This document shows positions 33,460 through 43,288 of a DNA stretch of 64,000 bases, one piece after another. Each line of letters begins with the position of its first letter. Within the stretch, counting starts at the first letter, position 1. The stretch is from Orychophragmus violaceus (taxonomy: Eukaryota; Streptophyta; Magnoliopsida; Brassicales; Brassicaceae). The notes beneath the pieces were generated by a model. It saw only the letters and a program-made list of their open reading frames with translations. It had not been told where the DNA came from and did not search any database. The stretch is from assembly GCA_030180135.1 (NCBI GenBank), contig CM058230.1, positions 57,754,580 to 57,818,579 on the forward strand, written 5' to 3'. A program made the translations under genes and the position numbers.

Positions 33460-34430
33460 TGTCGGATGTAGTTCGTTACTACTTTGATTAAAATAATAGA
33501 TTAGATATATTTTGTATTTAACTTGAAAAGTAGTGAAAATCATGAATGCGACTGTCGAATGGGTAATCGAAAGTATGAAGAGAAAAAACTCTCAATCGTA
33601 TAGTTAATATGTAATATTTGTTGTTCATGAACCCTAAAGAAACCCAAATCGATTAATGGAATTTATAATTTTAAGGGTTAAGGTTAGGTTTACATACCTT
33701 CGAATGAGTCCTTGTCTAAAGAGAATAATCAGTAAGAAAAGGTACGGTTTCCAGAAAGTGAAGATAATGTTACCGATTTTGATAAATATTTATTGTACTT
33801 TTATTTTGTTTCGATATTATCGATTTGAACTCGGGCCTAAAAAATTAGTTGTGAATGTTAAATGTATTGAGCCTTATAAACGGGCATAATATAATTTGAT
33901 CCATATAAAATACAGAAGTATCTAATTCAATTACAATCAATATTTAAGAAGTAAAAATGTAGTAAATATGATGTTTTCCAATTACTTATGTTGTAAATGT
34001 AATTTTCTATAAAAAGATCGTGATCTCCAAAAAATGTGTAAAATTAGATCTAATATAAATATTTTCAATAATATATATGCACAACTTCGTAATTGACTGT
34101 CTGTTCATCTTAGAAATAGTATGTTAATTTATTTATGATTATCCAAAATTATAGATTAATAATAATATTATGCAGAATAAAGAAGAATCATAATAAATAA
34201 GATAAAAGGTAATGTTTAACGATAAAGTAAGTTAAATCCCTTAGATGGGCATTAAGTCCAAAACAAAATAAAAATGTATTACAAATAACGTAAAAAATTC
34301 TAAATTTAAAAGGAGTCTGAATAAGACGAGGAGGATCATGGTTTGAAATTGACTCTCGTGGCTTTGGTCTAACGAGCCCTAAACGGTAAAAAAAGGTGTT
34401 ACATTCTAAACCATCAAAATGCAATTATAG
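33460..34430. other. AT-rich non-coding stretch
   Basis: No gene recognised on either strand. A minus-strand open stretch at 34188-34424 reads LGLVRPKPRESISNHDPPR and may be a further exon or UTR of the RPA-like gene. Otherwise featureless, rich in A and T. Confidence 0.4.
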
Positions 34431-34439
34431 TATTGTAAT

Positions 34440-35597
34440 TGTTGAAAAAACATACCACTCTTTCATCTGCTTAACCTCTTCCAACTCAGGATCAAATTCA
34501 ATTTGGGAACTCAGTTTGGAATCTTCTACATAAGGTGTACCTAACCGAGAAACAGTATAATATATTTAGATAATATAGTTATCATTTTCCAGAAGAAAAA
34601 AAAAGAATTAAGTAAATATGTAGAAAACATATGTACTTACCCAAAGTACGATTGACTCTCCAAAACCTCAAGACAACAATTGTTTCATAATTTCCTAACG
34701 AATGCCAGAATTCATAAAACTTCATTGCATGAGGACCCCTAGCAAGGCATTTATGTAGGTTACACTACAATTATAAGATTAAAAAAATGGTTATTTTTAA
34801 TACAAAATAGCAAATGTTAATGGTGTCGTAAATGGTTAAAAATAAATATCAATTTAATAAATATATAAATTTAGTTTGTTACTTCATTTTCCTATGATTA
34901 AACCAAATCTGCTTCCCCGAGTCGGATGAGATCTGCCTCGTGTAATCCTCTCATGATCACATGATTCCAGATGACCCACAAATTTGATGCATGCAATGAC
35001 ATCTACAAAACCAATATATGAATAATTCATAAAATATTATGCATGGTTTAACAAAATATAATTAAAAAATATATAAGGATTTAAACACTCAAACATATCA
35101 ATGGTGTGCTTTGATGATATTTTCCGATCTAATATTTCTTCCATTCCAACAATATCGTAGAAATTATCATCAACAACAGTAAAGCAGTTGAAAATTTGAG
35201 TTTGAGAGTTTATAACAATCTTTTTCGTTGTAGTAGTGTTTCTCGAATTATCTTGACTGTAGATGACATCAAAGTTTTGGACATAATTCCATGAGCCCTC
35301 CTCAAAGTTTTTGTTTATTTTATGAAAGACATTCGTGGGTATTGTTGCTTTAATCTTGAAACCATAAACATGCAATATTTATTTAAAAAATAAGTAGATG
35401 AATATAATATGAAATATTATGTGATTAAATCTTATCTAAGTTAAATAAATCGATAAAATAAACATTTTCATCACAGAAGATTACATGACCTTGAAGACCA
35501 CTTGGTTGTACGTTTGTGAACCACTTAATGATCTCCAAACGATATTTCCAGTCTTTTTGGTGTTGTTGGCGTCCCATAATAGAGTGTTGTTCTCCAT
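34440..35597 (-). pseudogene. Helitron-associated RPA1-like OB-fold gene
   Basis: Minus strand, start MENNTLLWDANNTKKTGN at 35597. Exons then read GFKIKATIPTNVFHKI, EGSWNYVQNFDVIYS and FYDIVGMEEILDRK (35375-35090); DVIACIKFVGHLESCDHERI with GKQIWFNH (about 35000-34890); and GPHAMKFYEFWHSLGNYETI with VVVLRFWRVNRTLG (about 34740-34640). This is the order of DUF223/RPA OB folds, which bind single-stranded DNA. Plant Helitrons often carry such a gene downstream of RepHel, and here it lies 0.7 kb past the helicase stop on the same strand. Exon joins are plausible, but it may be decayed. Confidence 0.65.
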
Positions 35598-35599
35598 TT

Positions 35600-36330
35600 T
35601 TTTCTGGTTCGATTTTTCAGTTATGGAAGAATTTGATTTTGGAAGAGAAGAAGAAATGATAAATATAGCAAATTTCGTACATTTTGGTAAAAAAATTAAG
35701 CAACCGTTTATTAATAAAAATATGTAACTATTGAAAAGTTGCGTTCTTAAAAGTTGAAGTGGTGGTTGTGGTTTTAATATTGCCTTTAATGAGGTATAAA
35801 TAGATTTATTATGATTGAACATAAATTTTTAATTTCTTAATTTAGTGTTTCGGTATGTTCAAATCATTAATTGTAATATTAATTGATTTTATTATTTTAA
35901 AAAAAAATCTCAAAAAAGAAATAACAATCACAAATATATCTCCAACGTAATATCGTTTTTGTTCTTATTAGAAACGTCTATGATTTTACATTTAATATGA
36001 TCATTTAATATTATTCCTTATATCGATATTCTAGGAATCTGTTATTGCATGTCAGACAAAATTTATACTAAATGTTTCTTGTTTGTAGGTTTTTGTCAAA
36101 TAAATTTATGATCACAATTGAAGACATGTCAATATTTTATTTTAAATATTGATATAATATTTTCCATCTTATCCATTGATCATCAGTGAATTCATATGAT
36201 ACATCCCAATTAATGATTTGTATTTTGATAAAAAAAAATAATACTCCAAAATAAATGAATTGAAAACATCTAAAAGTCAAAACAAATGACATAAAATTCA
36301 TTGAAACATAAAGGGAAAACTACTACTGAT
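35600..36330. other. AT-rich spacer between RPA-like and helicase genes
   Basis: No gene or repeat recognised. It contains long A/T runs and probably the 3' UTR of the helicase gene. Confidence 0.4.
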
Positions 36331-37784
36331 CTACTGAGTAAGGTTTCTAAAAACCTCCCTGTAAACAACATTGACAGCCTTTTTCAGCACATTTCCATCT
36401 TCATCTGTAATAAGAATCTTCAATCCAGACCTTGATTTCACTCTATACAAAGCAGCATATAACTGTCCATGTGAAAACACAGGTCTAGGAAGATACAAAC
36501 TGACATTCTCAAGTGTTTGAGCTTGACTCTTATTGATGGTAATTGCAAATGCTAACGCCATGAGAAATTGTCGCCGCCGCATCCTAAATGGAAACTTTGT
36601 ATCTGATGGTGTTACATACATTCTGTTTAGAAGTGTCTTTCGACCAGTAATAGATTTATTCCCAGTTAAAATCATTACTTCCATGCAGTGAGGTCTGAGC
36701 TGAGTAATAAGTAACCTTGTTCCATTACAAAGACCACCATTAGGATCAATGTTAAGCAAACCTATCACTGGAGCACCAACCTTTAGCTTCCAGCAATGTC
36801 TGGGTAATCCAGACACCTTTATGCTGTTCAAAAACTCAATAGGATAATTGGTATCATTATCTATGGTAGCATCTGAAGGAATAATACTGTCAAAGCTTCG
36901 ATATGTTACTTCTTTGCCTATAACAAAAAAAAAACTAAACAGGTTAGACAATATCTTATAGATAATTTAGTTGAATGGGCTAAAATATTCAAATCAGTAA
37001 GATTGTTATATACCTGACAACTTGGAAAGCATATAATCATTAATCTCATCAACATTATCGTTGGTAGGGCTGAGTATAGCTCTGTTTTTAAATACTTGAT
37101 CATCTGTTGAGTTAACAAAGTCCGGACCATAAACTTTGTTAACTATTGTTTCAATTGGTTTCACACAATCGGTTATTAACAAATCTTCAGGGATATCGAT
37201 CTCAACGACTCCATCATTTGGAGAATTAATCTTGCCATCACCTATATTCAATAACAATTCTGAAAATGTTTTCAACTCTTCAGCATCTTCATCACTAATT
37301 CCACCAAGCAATCTCATATTCTTTGTAAGTGTTAGAACTTTACATGATTGTCATAGTTCCGAAGAGTTTAAAGTTGCAAAGATTGTTTCTGATCTTCCTC
37401 CCCCGAGAACTACTGGAAGAATTTGCCTAAAATCACCACCAAAAGCAACCACCTTTCTTCCAAATGGCATGTTCTCCTTTTCTCTGATAATATCGCGCAA
37501 ACTTCGGTCCAAGTTTTCCACACAATGTTTACCCATCACAGGAGATCATTCCAAAGGAACAGGTTAGCAACTTTCATCAATTCAGCAAGATCGGATCTTG
37601 CCTTCATATTGCAACTTGTGAACTCGTATGGACTGATCGGAATTGCAAATCTTGAATGTGTTGTTCTCCCACCTTTCAACAACAAAGCGGCAATTCCACT
37701 TGAAGCAGGAATGTTTTGCCCGTTCCTCCAAACCCATAGATAAAAAACATTCCTCCTTTATCATTCACAACTGCATCCAATATA
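36331..37784 (-). pseudogene. Helitron RepHel gene, PIF1-helicase part
   Basis: Minus-strand continuation of RepHel after the Copia-C insertion. From the target site it reads ILDAVVNDKGG, then Walker A FIYGFGGTGKT (about 37713-37740), then frame damage. VMGKHCVENLDRSLRDI follows a degraded Walker B. Next come FGGDFRQILPVV, NMRLL and AILSPTNDNVDEINDYMLS (to about 37010), a GT-AG intron, GKEVTYRSFDSI, PRHCWKLKVGAPVIGLLNID and NGTRLLI. The end reads ALAFAITINKSQAQTLE and HGQLYAALYRVKSRSGLKIL, finishing at 36331. These are PIF1-family SF1 helicase motifs, used for strand unwinding in rolling-circle transposition. Stops and indels near 37400-37700 make it inactive. Confidence 0.92.
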
Positions 37785-37789
37785 GTTTC

Positions 37790-38156
37790 TGTAAGAATAA
37801 GAGATTTTGTGTGAGAGAATCAGTTAGAATGAAGTATAATTGTGAAGAACACACCAAGAACCAAATTAGGGTTCTTGTGCGCTTAGAGAGAGAGAGAGAG
37901 AGTAAGGAGGCGGCTGTAGAGAAGAATAATTCTCTGTGTATATTCATCAAAAGGATTTACAGAGTATATATATATGAGAATACAACTAGGGTAAGTAATA
38001 AAATCAGCTATACAAACATGGAATGATGTAATATCCCCTTTAGGAAAGAGATTCTCCATCCGGGTAAGGCAACAAAGTGGCGCCTCTTTGTAGTTTCTTC
38101 CAACGGTCATATGCATTCAAATATGAGCTGAGCCATATCAAGTCTTCATCTCAATA
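37790..38156 (-). repeat. 3' LTR of Copia-C
   Basis: Plus strand TGTAAGAATAAG to CATCTCAATA. It contains a longer AG run (near 37887-37903) than the 5' LTR. The TATTG/TG ambiguity of the outer end is resolved by a 5-bp target duplication if the LTR is taken to 38156. Confidence 0.92.
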
Positions 38157-38286
38157 CTCCCCCTCAAGCTTGAATCTCATGGGAATTGAGATCAAGCTTG
38201 GAACCATGAAGACTCACCTCATTAAAAACCTAAGTATAGAAAACCTCTTGGGACAAAACTATACTTAGGAAAAAAGAGTATGAGTT

Positions 38287-41145
38287 TCAAGGTCTAGGAG
38301 CATGCATGTGAGGAGTGTCCATGAGCCCTAGCTTTGAGTGAATGGACTCACAAACCCTTTGACTTGCTGCCTTAGTGAAAACATCAGCAAGTTGATCCTC
38401 ACTCCTTGTAAAGCATGGCAACACAATTCCTTGCTCTATCATTTGTCTCACTTTGTGGCAGTCCACTTCTATATGCTTGGTTCTCTCATGGAAGACTGAA
38501 TTTGAAGCAATGTGAATGGCTGCTTGGTTATCACAGTGCATTGTGATTGGTGTTGGAGTCTCAATCCCCAAATCCACAAGAAGACCCTTGATCCATGCCA
38601 ATTCTGTTGCTAGCTTCCTCATTGCTCTATACTCAGCTTCAGCACTTGAACATGACACTATCTTCTGCTTCTTGCTTTTCCAAGTAACCAGATTTCCTCC
38701 AATGAAAGTACAATACCCAGTAGTAGACCTCCTGTCCACTCTATCTCCTGCCCAATCAGCATCACAATACCCAACTATCTCTGTGTTTTGATTGCAGCCC
38801 ATCCAAATGCCTTGCCCGGGAGTACCACTTAGGTATCTTAGTATCCTCTGAACCATGTCCCAATGATGCACCTTTGGTGCTTGCATGTGTTGGCTTATCT
38901 GGTTCACAGCAAAGCACAAGTCAGGTCTGGTTATAGTTAAGTAGATTAGATTAGCAACAAGCCTTCTATATTGAGTGATGTCCTCAAATGGTATGTCTTC
39001 AAGCTCCCCCTCTCTTATGACTTTGTAGCCTTCCTCCAATGGTGTCTTAGCTGGTCTTGATCCAATCTTTCCTGCTTCAGACAATAAATCAAGTGTGTAC
39101 TTCCTTTGAGATAAGAAGAGTCCTTCATCAGACCGACAAACTTCTATCCCAAGGAAGTACTTTAGAGTACCAAGATCCTTAATATCAAACACAGATTTAA
39201 GATAAGCTTTAGTTTCTTGAATACCTGACTTGTTACTCCCTGAAATGATAATGTCATCAACATAAACAAGGATGACAATGATACCTTCCTGATCTTGAAG
39301 AGTAAACAAGGTATGGTCTCCCTCCGATCTCTTGAATTCTTTTTGCATAAGGGTTGAGCTCAACTTATGGTACCAAGCTCTAGGTGATTGCTTGAGTCCA
39401 TAGATAGCCTTCTTGAGCCTTAGCACCTTCCCTGGTTTCACAATGTTCTCAAGACCAGAAGGTGGTCTCATGTATACCTCATCTTCAAGCTCTCCTTGAA
39501 GGAATGCATTCTTGACATCCATTTGCCAAAGTTCCCAATCAAGGTTTGTTGCTAGTGACAAGATGATCCTAACTGTGTGAAGCTTAGCTACTGGTGCAAA
39601 GGTAGCCAAGTAGTCCTTTCCATAGGTTTGAGTGAAGCCTCTTGCAACTAGTCTTGCTTTGTACCTTTCAATCTCTCCATTGCTTTGATACTTGATAGTG
39701 AAAACCCATTTAGAAGTCATTTCCTTCTTGCCCTTAGGTAGGTCAGCTTCATACCAAGTCTCATTGTTCTCCATAGCTTTGGTATCTTCATCAACAGCCT
39801 GCATCCATCTCTTATCTCCTTTGGCCTCTTCATAGGTTGTTGGTACATGCTCTTGATGCAACTTCCCAATGAACACCTGATGTTCCAAAGGTACATGAGC
39901 TAAACTGCAAACCGCTTGAGTGGGATGAGCTACTGCATTGTTGTTGAAGTAGACTCTAGTCTTCTTCCATTCTGATGGATCCTTTTTATCCCTTGTACTC
40001 CTTCTTAACACCTGAACTTGTTGCTCATTTACCTGGACCGGCTGTTCCTGCTCAACTTCTTCATTGTGATGTTCCACCTCTTCATTATGATGATCCAACT
40101 CCTCAGGTTCTACCTCATGTTCTTCATGCTCCTCAGTCTCAGCTTGATCATGTGTAGATGAATCAGATTCTTGCGGTTCTGGAGCTGATTCTTGAGTGTC
40201 CCCCTCAGGATCAAGCTGGGCTGATTCTTGTGGAGCTTCTGAAGGTACTACTGGTACTGTAGGAGCAGGGCTTGTTGCAACCGGTTGTGAAGGCATACCA
40301 ATTCCAAGGCTTTCCATAATTCTCCTTAAGTTCTCAGCCCGGTCTGATTGAGATGTTGGAAGGTCCTTCAAACTATCCCAATTCCTTTCATCATAGAAAC
40401 CTCTTGTCTCCATAAACTTCACATCTCTTGAAATCAAAACCTTCCTTGTTTCAGGCACATAACACTTGTATCCTTTTTGTGTTGTAGAATATCCAATGAA
40501 CATGGCTTTGGTGCTCTTAGCATCCAATTTATCCCTTTGTTCTCCTGGTATTAACACAAAGCAAAGACATCCAAACACACGTAAGTGATCAAATAATGGA
40601 TTGGTTTTGTTTAATACCTGAAATGGAGATTGATCCTTGAGAACTTTTGTGGGAGTTCTGTTGATCAAGTAACAAGCAGTCATGACTGCATCTCCCCAAA
40701 ACTTCTTAGGGACATTCTTGTAGAACATCATGGACCTTGCCACTTCCATCAGATGTCTGTTCTTCCTCTCAGCCACTCCATTTTGTTGTGGAGTGTAGGG
40801 ACAGCTTGTTTGATGAAGAATCCCATGCTTGGACAAGTGTTGCTTGAAGGCATTGCTTGTGTATTCACCACCATTGTCTGATCTAAAAAATTTGATCTTA
40901 GCATTGAAATGGTTAGTAACATGACTTTGAAAGTTCATAAAAGCCTCTAACACTCTATCCTTAGTTTGCATCAATGTTATCCAAGTATATTTAGATTTTT
41001 CATCAATGAATGTGACAAAGTACTTATGATTTTCCCTAGACATACAAGGAGCAGTCCACACATCAGAATGAACAAGATCAAAGCAACTTTCATAAGTGGT
41101 TTTAGAAACTGAAAAACATATTTGCAATGTTTTCCAAGAATACAA
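38287..41145 (-). CDS. Copia-C integrase, reverse transcriptase and RNase H frame
   Basis: 952 residues on the minus strand, open throughout. Integrase core has DLVHSDVWTAP, FRSDNGGEYTS and NGVAERKNRHLMEVARSMM (catalytic D, D, E present). RT has WQMDVKNAFLQGE and an intact YVDDIIISG; RNase H has GYCDADWAGD, SSAEAEYRAM and HCDNQAAIH. The frame is very close to Copia-1, including the acidic linker. Its first residues are out of register with the upstream protease frame: a one-base change in the T run near 41110-41120 separates them. The displayed Met is not a real start; the piece belongs to one polyprotein. Confidence 0.93.
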   Translation of the reverse strand: MYSWKTLQICFSVSKTTYESCFDLVHSDVWTAPCMSRENHKYFVTFIDEKSKYTWITLMQTKDRVLEAFMNFQSHVTNHFNAKIKFFRSDNGGEYTSNAFKQHLSKHGILHQTSCPYTPQQNGVAERKNRHLMEVARSMMFYKNVPKKFWGDAVMTACYLINRTPTKVLKDQSPFQVLNKTNPLFDHLRVFGCLCFVLIPGEQRDKLDAKSTKAMFIGYSTTQKGYKCYVPETRKVLISRDVKFMETRGFYDERNWDSLKDLPTSQSDRAENLRRIMESLGIGMPSQPVATSPAPTVPVVPSEAPQESAQLDPEGDTQESAPEPQESDSSTHDQAETEEHEEHEVEPEELDHHNEEVEHHNEEVEQEQPVQVNEQQVQVLRRSTRDKKDPSEWKKTRVYFNNNAVAHPTQAVCSLAHVPLEHQVFIGKLHQEHVPTTYEEAKGDKRWMQAVDEDTKAMENNETWYEADLPKGKKEMTSKWVFTIKYQSNGEIERYKARLVARGFTQTYGKDYLATFAPVAKLHTVRIILSLATNLDWELWQMDVKNAFLQGELEDEVYMRPPSGLENIVKPGKVLRLKKAIYGLKQSPRAWYHKLSSTLMQKEFKRSEGDHTLFTLQDQEGIIVILVYVDDIIISGSNKSGIQETKAYLKSVFDIKDLGTLKYFLGIEVCRSDEGLFLSQRKYTLDLLSEAGKIGSRPAKTPLEEGYKVIREGELEDIPFEDITQYRRLVANLIYLTITRPDLCFAVNQISQHMQAPKVHHWDMVQRILRYLSGTPGQGIWMGCNQNTEIVGYCDADWAGDRVDRRSTTGYCTFIGGNLVTWKSKKQKIVSCSSAEAEYRAMRKLATELAWIKGLLVDLGIETPTPITMHCDNQAAIHIASNSVFHERTKHIEVDCHKVRQMIEQGIVLPCFTRSEDQLADVFTKAASQRVCESIHSKLGLMDTPHMHAPRP

Positions 41146-41792
41146 GCCTCACACTCATCATTCTTAAAAGAAACAGTAGGTAATAATAGTCCTAAGGCCC
41201 TAGAGTGTGGATGTCCTAGTCTAGCATGCCAAATAGAATCATCCACACGAGCACAAGTAGATAAAGCAGTAGATAATTCAGAAGGAGGGTTGGTGTCTTC
41301 AACCATATAGAGCTCATCCTTTGTCACACCTTTCCCAATCAACTTACTTGTCTTAATATCCTGAAACACAACATCATTAGGACTAAAAACAACATTGCAA
41401 TTTAGATCAGTGGCTATTCTTTTTACAGACACTAAGTTGGAGGTGAAACTAGGCATATAAAAAGCTTTAGATTCTTTGTCAAATAGTTTTAGATTTCCTA
41501 TGTCTTGTATTGGAATCTTATCACCATTTGCAATTACTACACTTCCTAAGGCAGGTTCAACACTATTTATCAACCTAGAATCACTTATCATATGATGAGA
41601 GACTCCTGAATCAATGATCAAAGGTTTCAGTTTGTTTGAAGCAAAGAGTGAAGTGCCAAGGATCATACCAGAGTTCTCCTTGAGAGATTTAATGAGAGCC
41701 TCAAGGTCTGACCTCCTTACCACATCATTCTGAGCAGTCACAGCTGGTGCTTGATGGACCACCATTGCTCTCCCTTCATCACATTGCTGCAT
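40977..41792 (-). pseudogene. Copia-C protease and integrase zinc-binding frame
   Basis: 271 residues following gag in the same frame after a single TGA codon. It has the protease motif LIIDSGVSHHMI and the integrase HHCC site (HARLGHPHSRAL, CEACILGKHCK). After KHCK the frame shifts: the remainder to 40977 is out of register with the integrase core, which continues in the frame of 38287-41145. One base change explains this. Confidence 0.88.
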
Positions 41793-42674
41793 TCAAGAAG
41801 AACATGGTCCAGCTGCACCATATGAGTAGTTTGCCCTTTGATCTTTGAACCGGTTGTTGTGAGATGATGGCTTGAGGTTAGGATGAAGGCGCCAGCATCT
41901 ATCCTTCAAGTGCCCACTCTTCTTGCAAAAATCACACATCAAGACTCCTCTCTTGTCACCTCCATGGTTCTGCCTTTCCTCAGCATGAAACACACCCTTA
42001 TTGGCGGTTACCAACTCTCCTTTCCCTTTGAACAGCCCAAATGAACCTTGCTCTTTTTGAATCTGTCCACACACATCATCAATATCAGGTAGAGTGTCTG
42101 CCCTCAAGATGTGCTTAATTATCCCATTGTAGGATGAGTTCAAGGTGAGTAGAAGAGCAAAGACTTTATCTTGCTCTCTCCTTTCTTGCAACACCAAAGG
42201 GTCACTGCTTGGTGGCCTTAACATCTCCAGCTCTGACCACAGTGAGCTAAACTTGCCAAAGTGAGCCTTAAACTCCATATCTTCTTGCTGGAGATTGTTG
42301 ATGGCTAGCTTAACTTCAAAGACTCGGGTGAGATTTGTTTTGTTTCCATAAACCTTCTCAATGGTGTCCCATAGCTGCTTGGAAGTCACACAGTAGGAGT
42401 AAGCTTCCAAGAGATGTTGATCCAGTGAGCTTTGAAGTATGGAGAGGACATGTTGATCCCCTTGAACCCACGCTTCTTCATCAGCTTCAGATGTGTCCTC
42501 ATGCTCAACATCTTCTTTACCTTCTTTTGCCTTCACCACCTTCTCTGGAGCTGTGCTCCTCATGATGTACTTCCATAAGCCTCTGCCTCCAAGAGCAGAC
42601 TTCACCATCCTGGCCCAAACAATGTAGTTGGCACCTTTGAGAGTCACAGGAATGATTACCCTTGAGTTCTCCAT
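41793..42674 (-). CDS. Copia-C gag
   Basis: 293 residues from ATG at 42674. It shows the UBN2/gag core (GANYIVWARMVKSALG, LLEAYSYCVTSKQLWDTIEKVYG, LRPPSSDPLVLQERREQDKV) and a CCHC knuckle CDFCKKSGHLKDRC near the end. Gag packages element RNA in virus-like particles. It ends at a TGA immediately followed, in the same frame, by protease sequence. This may be a point mutation (CGA to TGA would fit) or a programmed stop; a mutation is the simpler view because Copia elements usually make one polyprotein. Confidence 0.9.
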   Translation of the reverse strand: MENSRVIIPVTLKGANYIVWARMVKSALGGRGLWKYIMRSTAPEKVVKAKEGKEDVEHEDTSEADEEAWVQGDQHVLSILQSSLDQHLLEAYSYCVTSKQLWDTIEKVYGNKTNLTRVFEVKLAINNLQQEDMEFKAHFGKFSSLWSELEMLRPPSSDPLVLQERREQDKVFALLLTLNSSYNGIIKHILRADTLPDIDDVCGQIQKEQGSFGLFKGKGELVTANKGVFHAEERQNHGGDKRGVLMCDFCKKSGHLKDRCWRLHPNLKPSSHNNRFKDQRANYSYGAAGPCSS

Positions 42675-42907
42675 TGCTAAAACAGATTTGATGCAAGGAG
42701 GGAGTTTTCAAGGAGTACTTCTGAATAAACAGGTTCTCAACTCACAGAGAACACACCCCAAAAGAAAAAAAACAAGAAGGAATGCTTGAGGGTTTTAGTA
42801 CTTTTCAAGAACAGCCGGATTTCTTTAAGAACAAGTTTAAGAGTAAGATGAACAAGAACTAGAAAAAATCAGAGTTTATGCGGAAATAAATAGGTATAGG
42901 AGCTTAT

Positions 42908-42920
42908 GGCTCTGATACCA
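42908..42920 (-). promoter_or_regulatory. Primer-binding site (tRNA-Met) of Copia-C
   Basis: Plus strand GGCTCTGATACCA, directly against the LTR edge at 42921; element strand TGGTATCAGAGCC. Confidence 0.92.
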
Positions 42921-43283
42921 TGTAAGAATAAGAGATTTAGTGTGAGAGAATCAGTTAGAATGAAGTATAATTGTGAAGAACACACCAAGAACCAAATTAG
43001 GGTTCTTGTGCGTTTAGAGAGAGAGAGAGTAAGGAGGCGGCTGTAGAGAAGAATAATTCTCTGTGTATATTCATCAAAATGATTTACAGAGTATATATAT
43101 ATGAGAATACAACTAGGGTAAGTAATAAAATCAGCTATAGAAACATGGAATGATGTAATATCCCCTTTAGGAAAGAGATTCTCCATCCGGGTAAGGCAAC
43201 AAAGTGGCGCCTCTTTGTAGTTTCTTCCAACGGTCATATGCATTCAAATATGAGCTGAGCCATATCAAGTCTTCATCTCAATA
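42921..43283 (-). repeat. 5' LTR of Copia-C
   Basis: 363 bp. On the element strand it starts TATTGAGATGAAG and ends TTCTTACA. TATATATATATGAG near 43090 may hold the TATA box. The flank outside is Helitron helicase coding sequence (TDEQRIVYET on the minus strand). Confidence 0.92.
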
Positions 43284-43288
43284 GTTTC

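Larger units (their letters stand above)
37790..43283 (-). mobile_element. Copia-C element with TSD GTTTC, inside the Helitron helicase
   Basis: A complete 5.49-kb LTR element. GTTTC is present at 37785-37789 and at 43284-43288. LTRs are at 37790-38156 and 42921-43283, with 4 substitutions and one 4-base AG-repeat difference by eye. Primer site 42908-42920 and purine tract complement CTCCCCCTC from 38157 are present. The protein frames run on the minus strand and match Copia-1. Removing the element and one GTTTC restores a continuous helicase reading frame. Confidence 0.95.
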
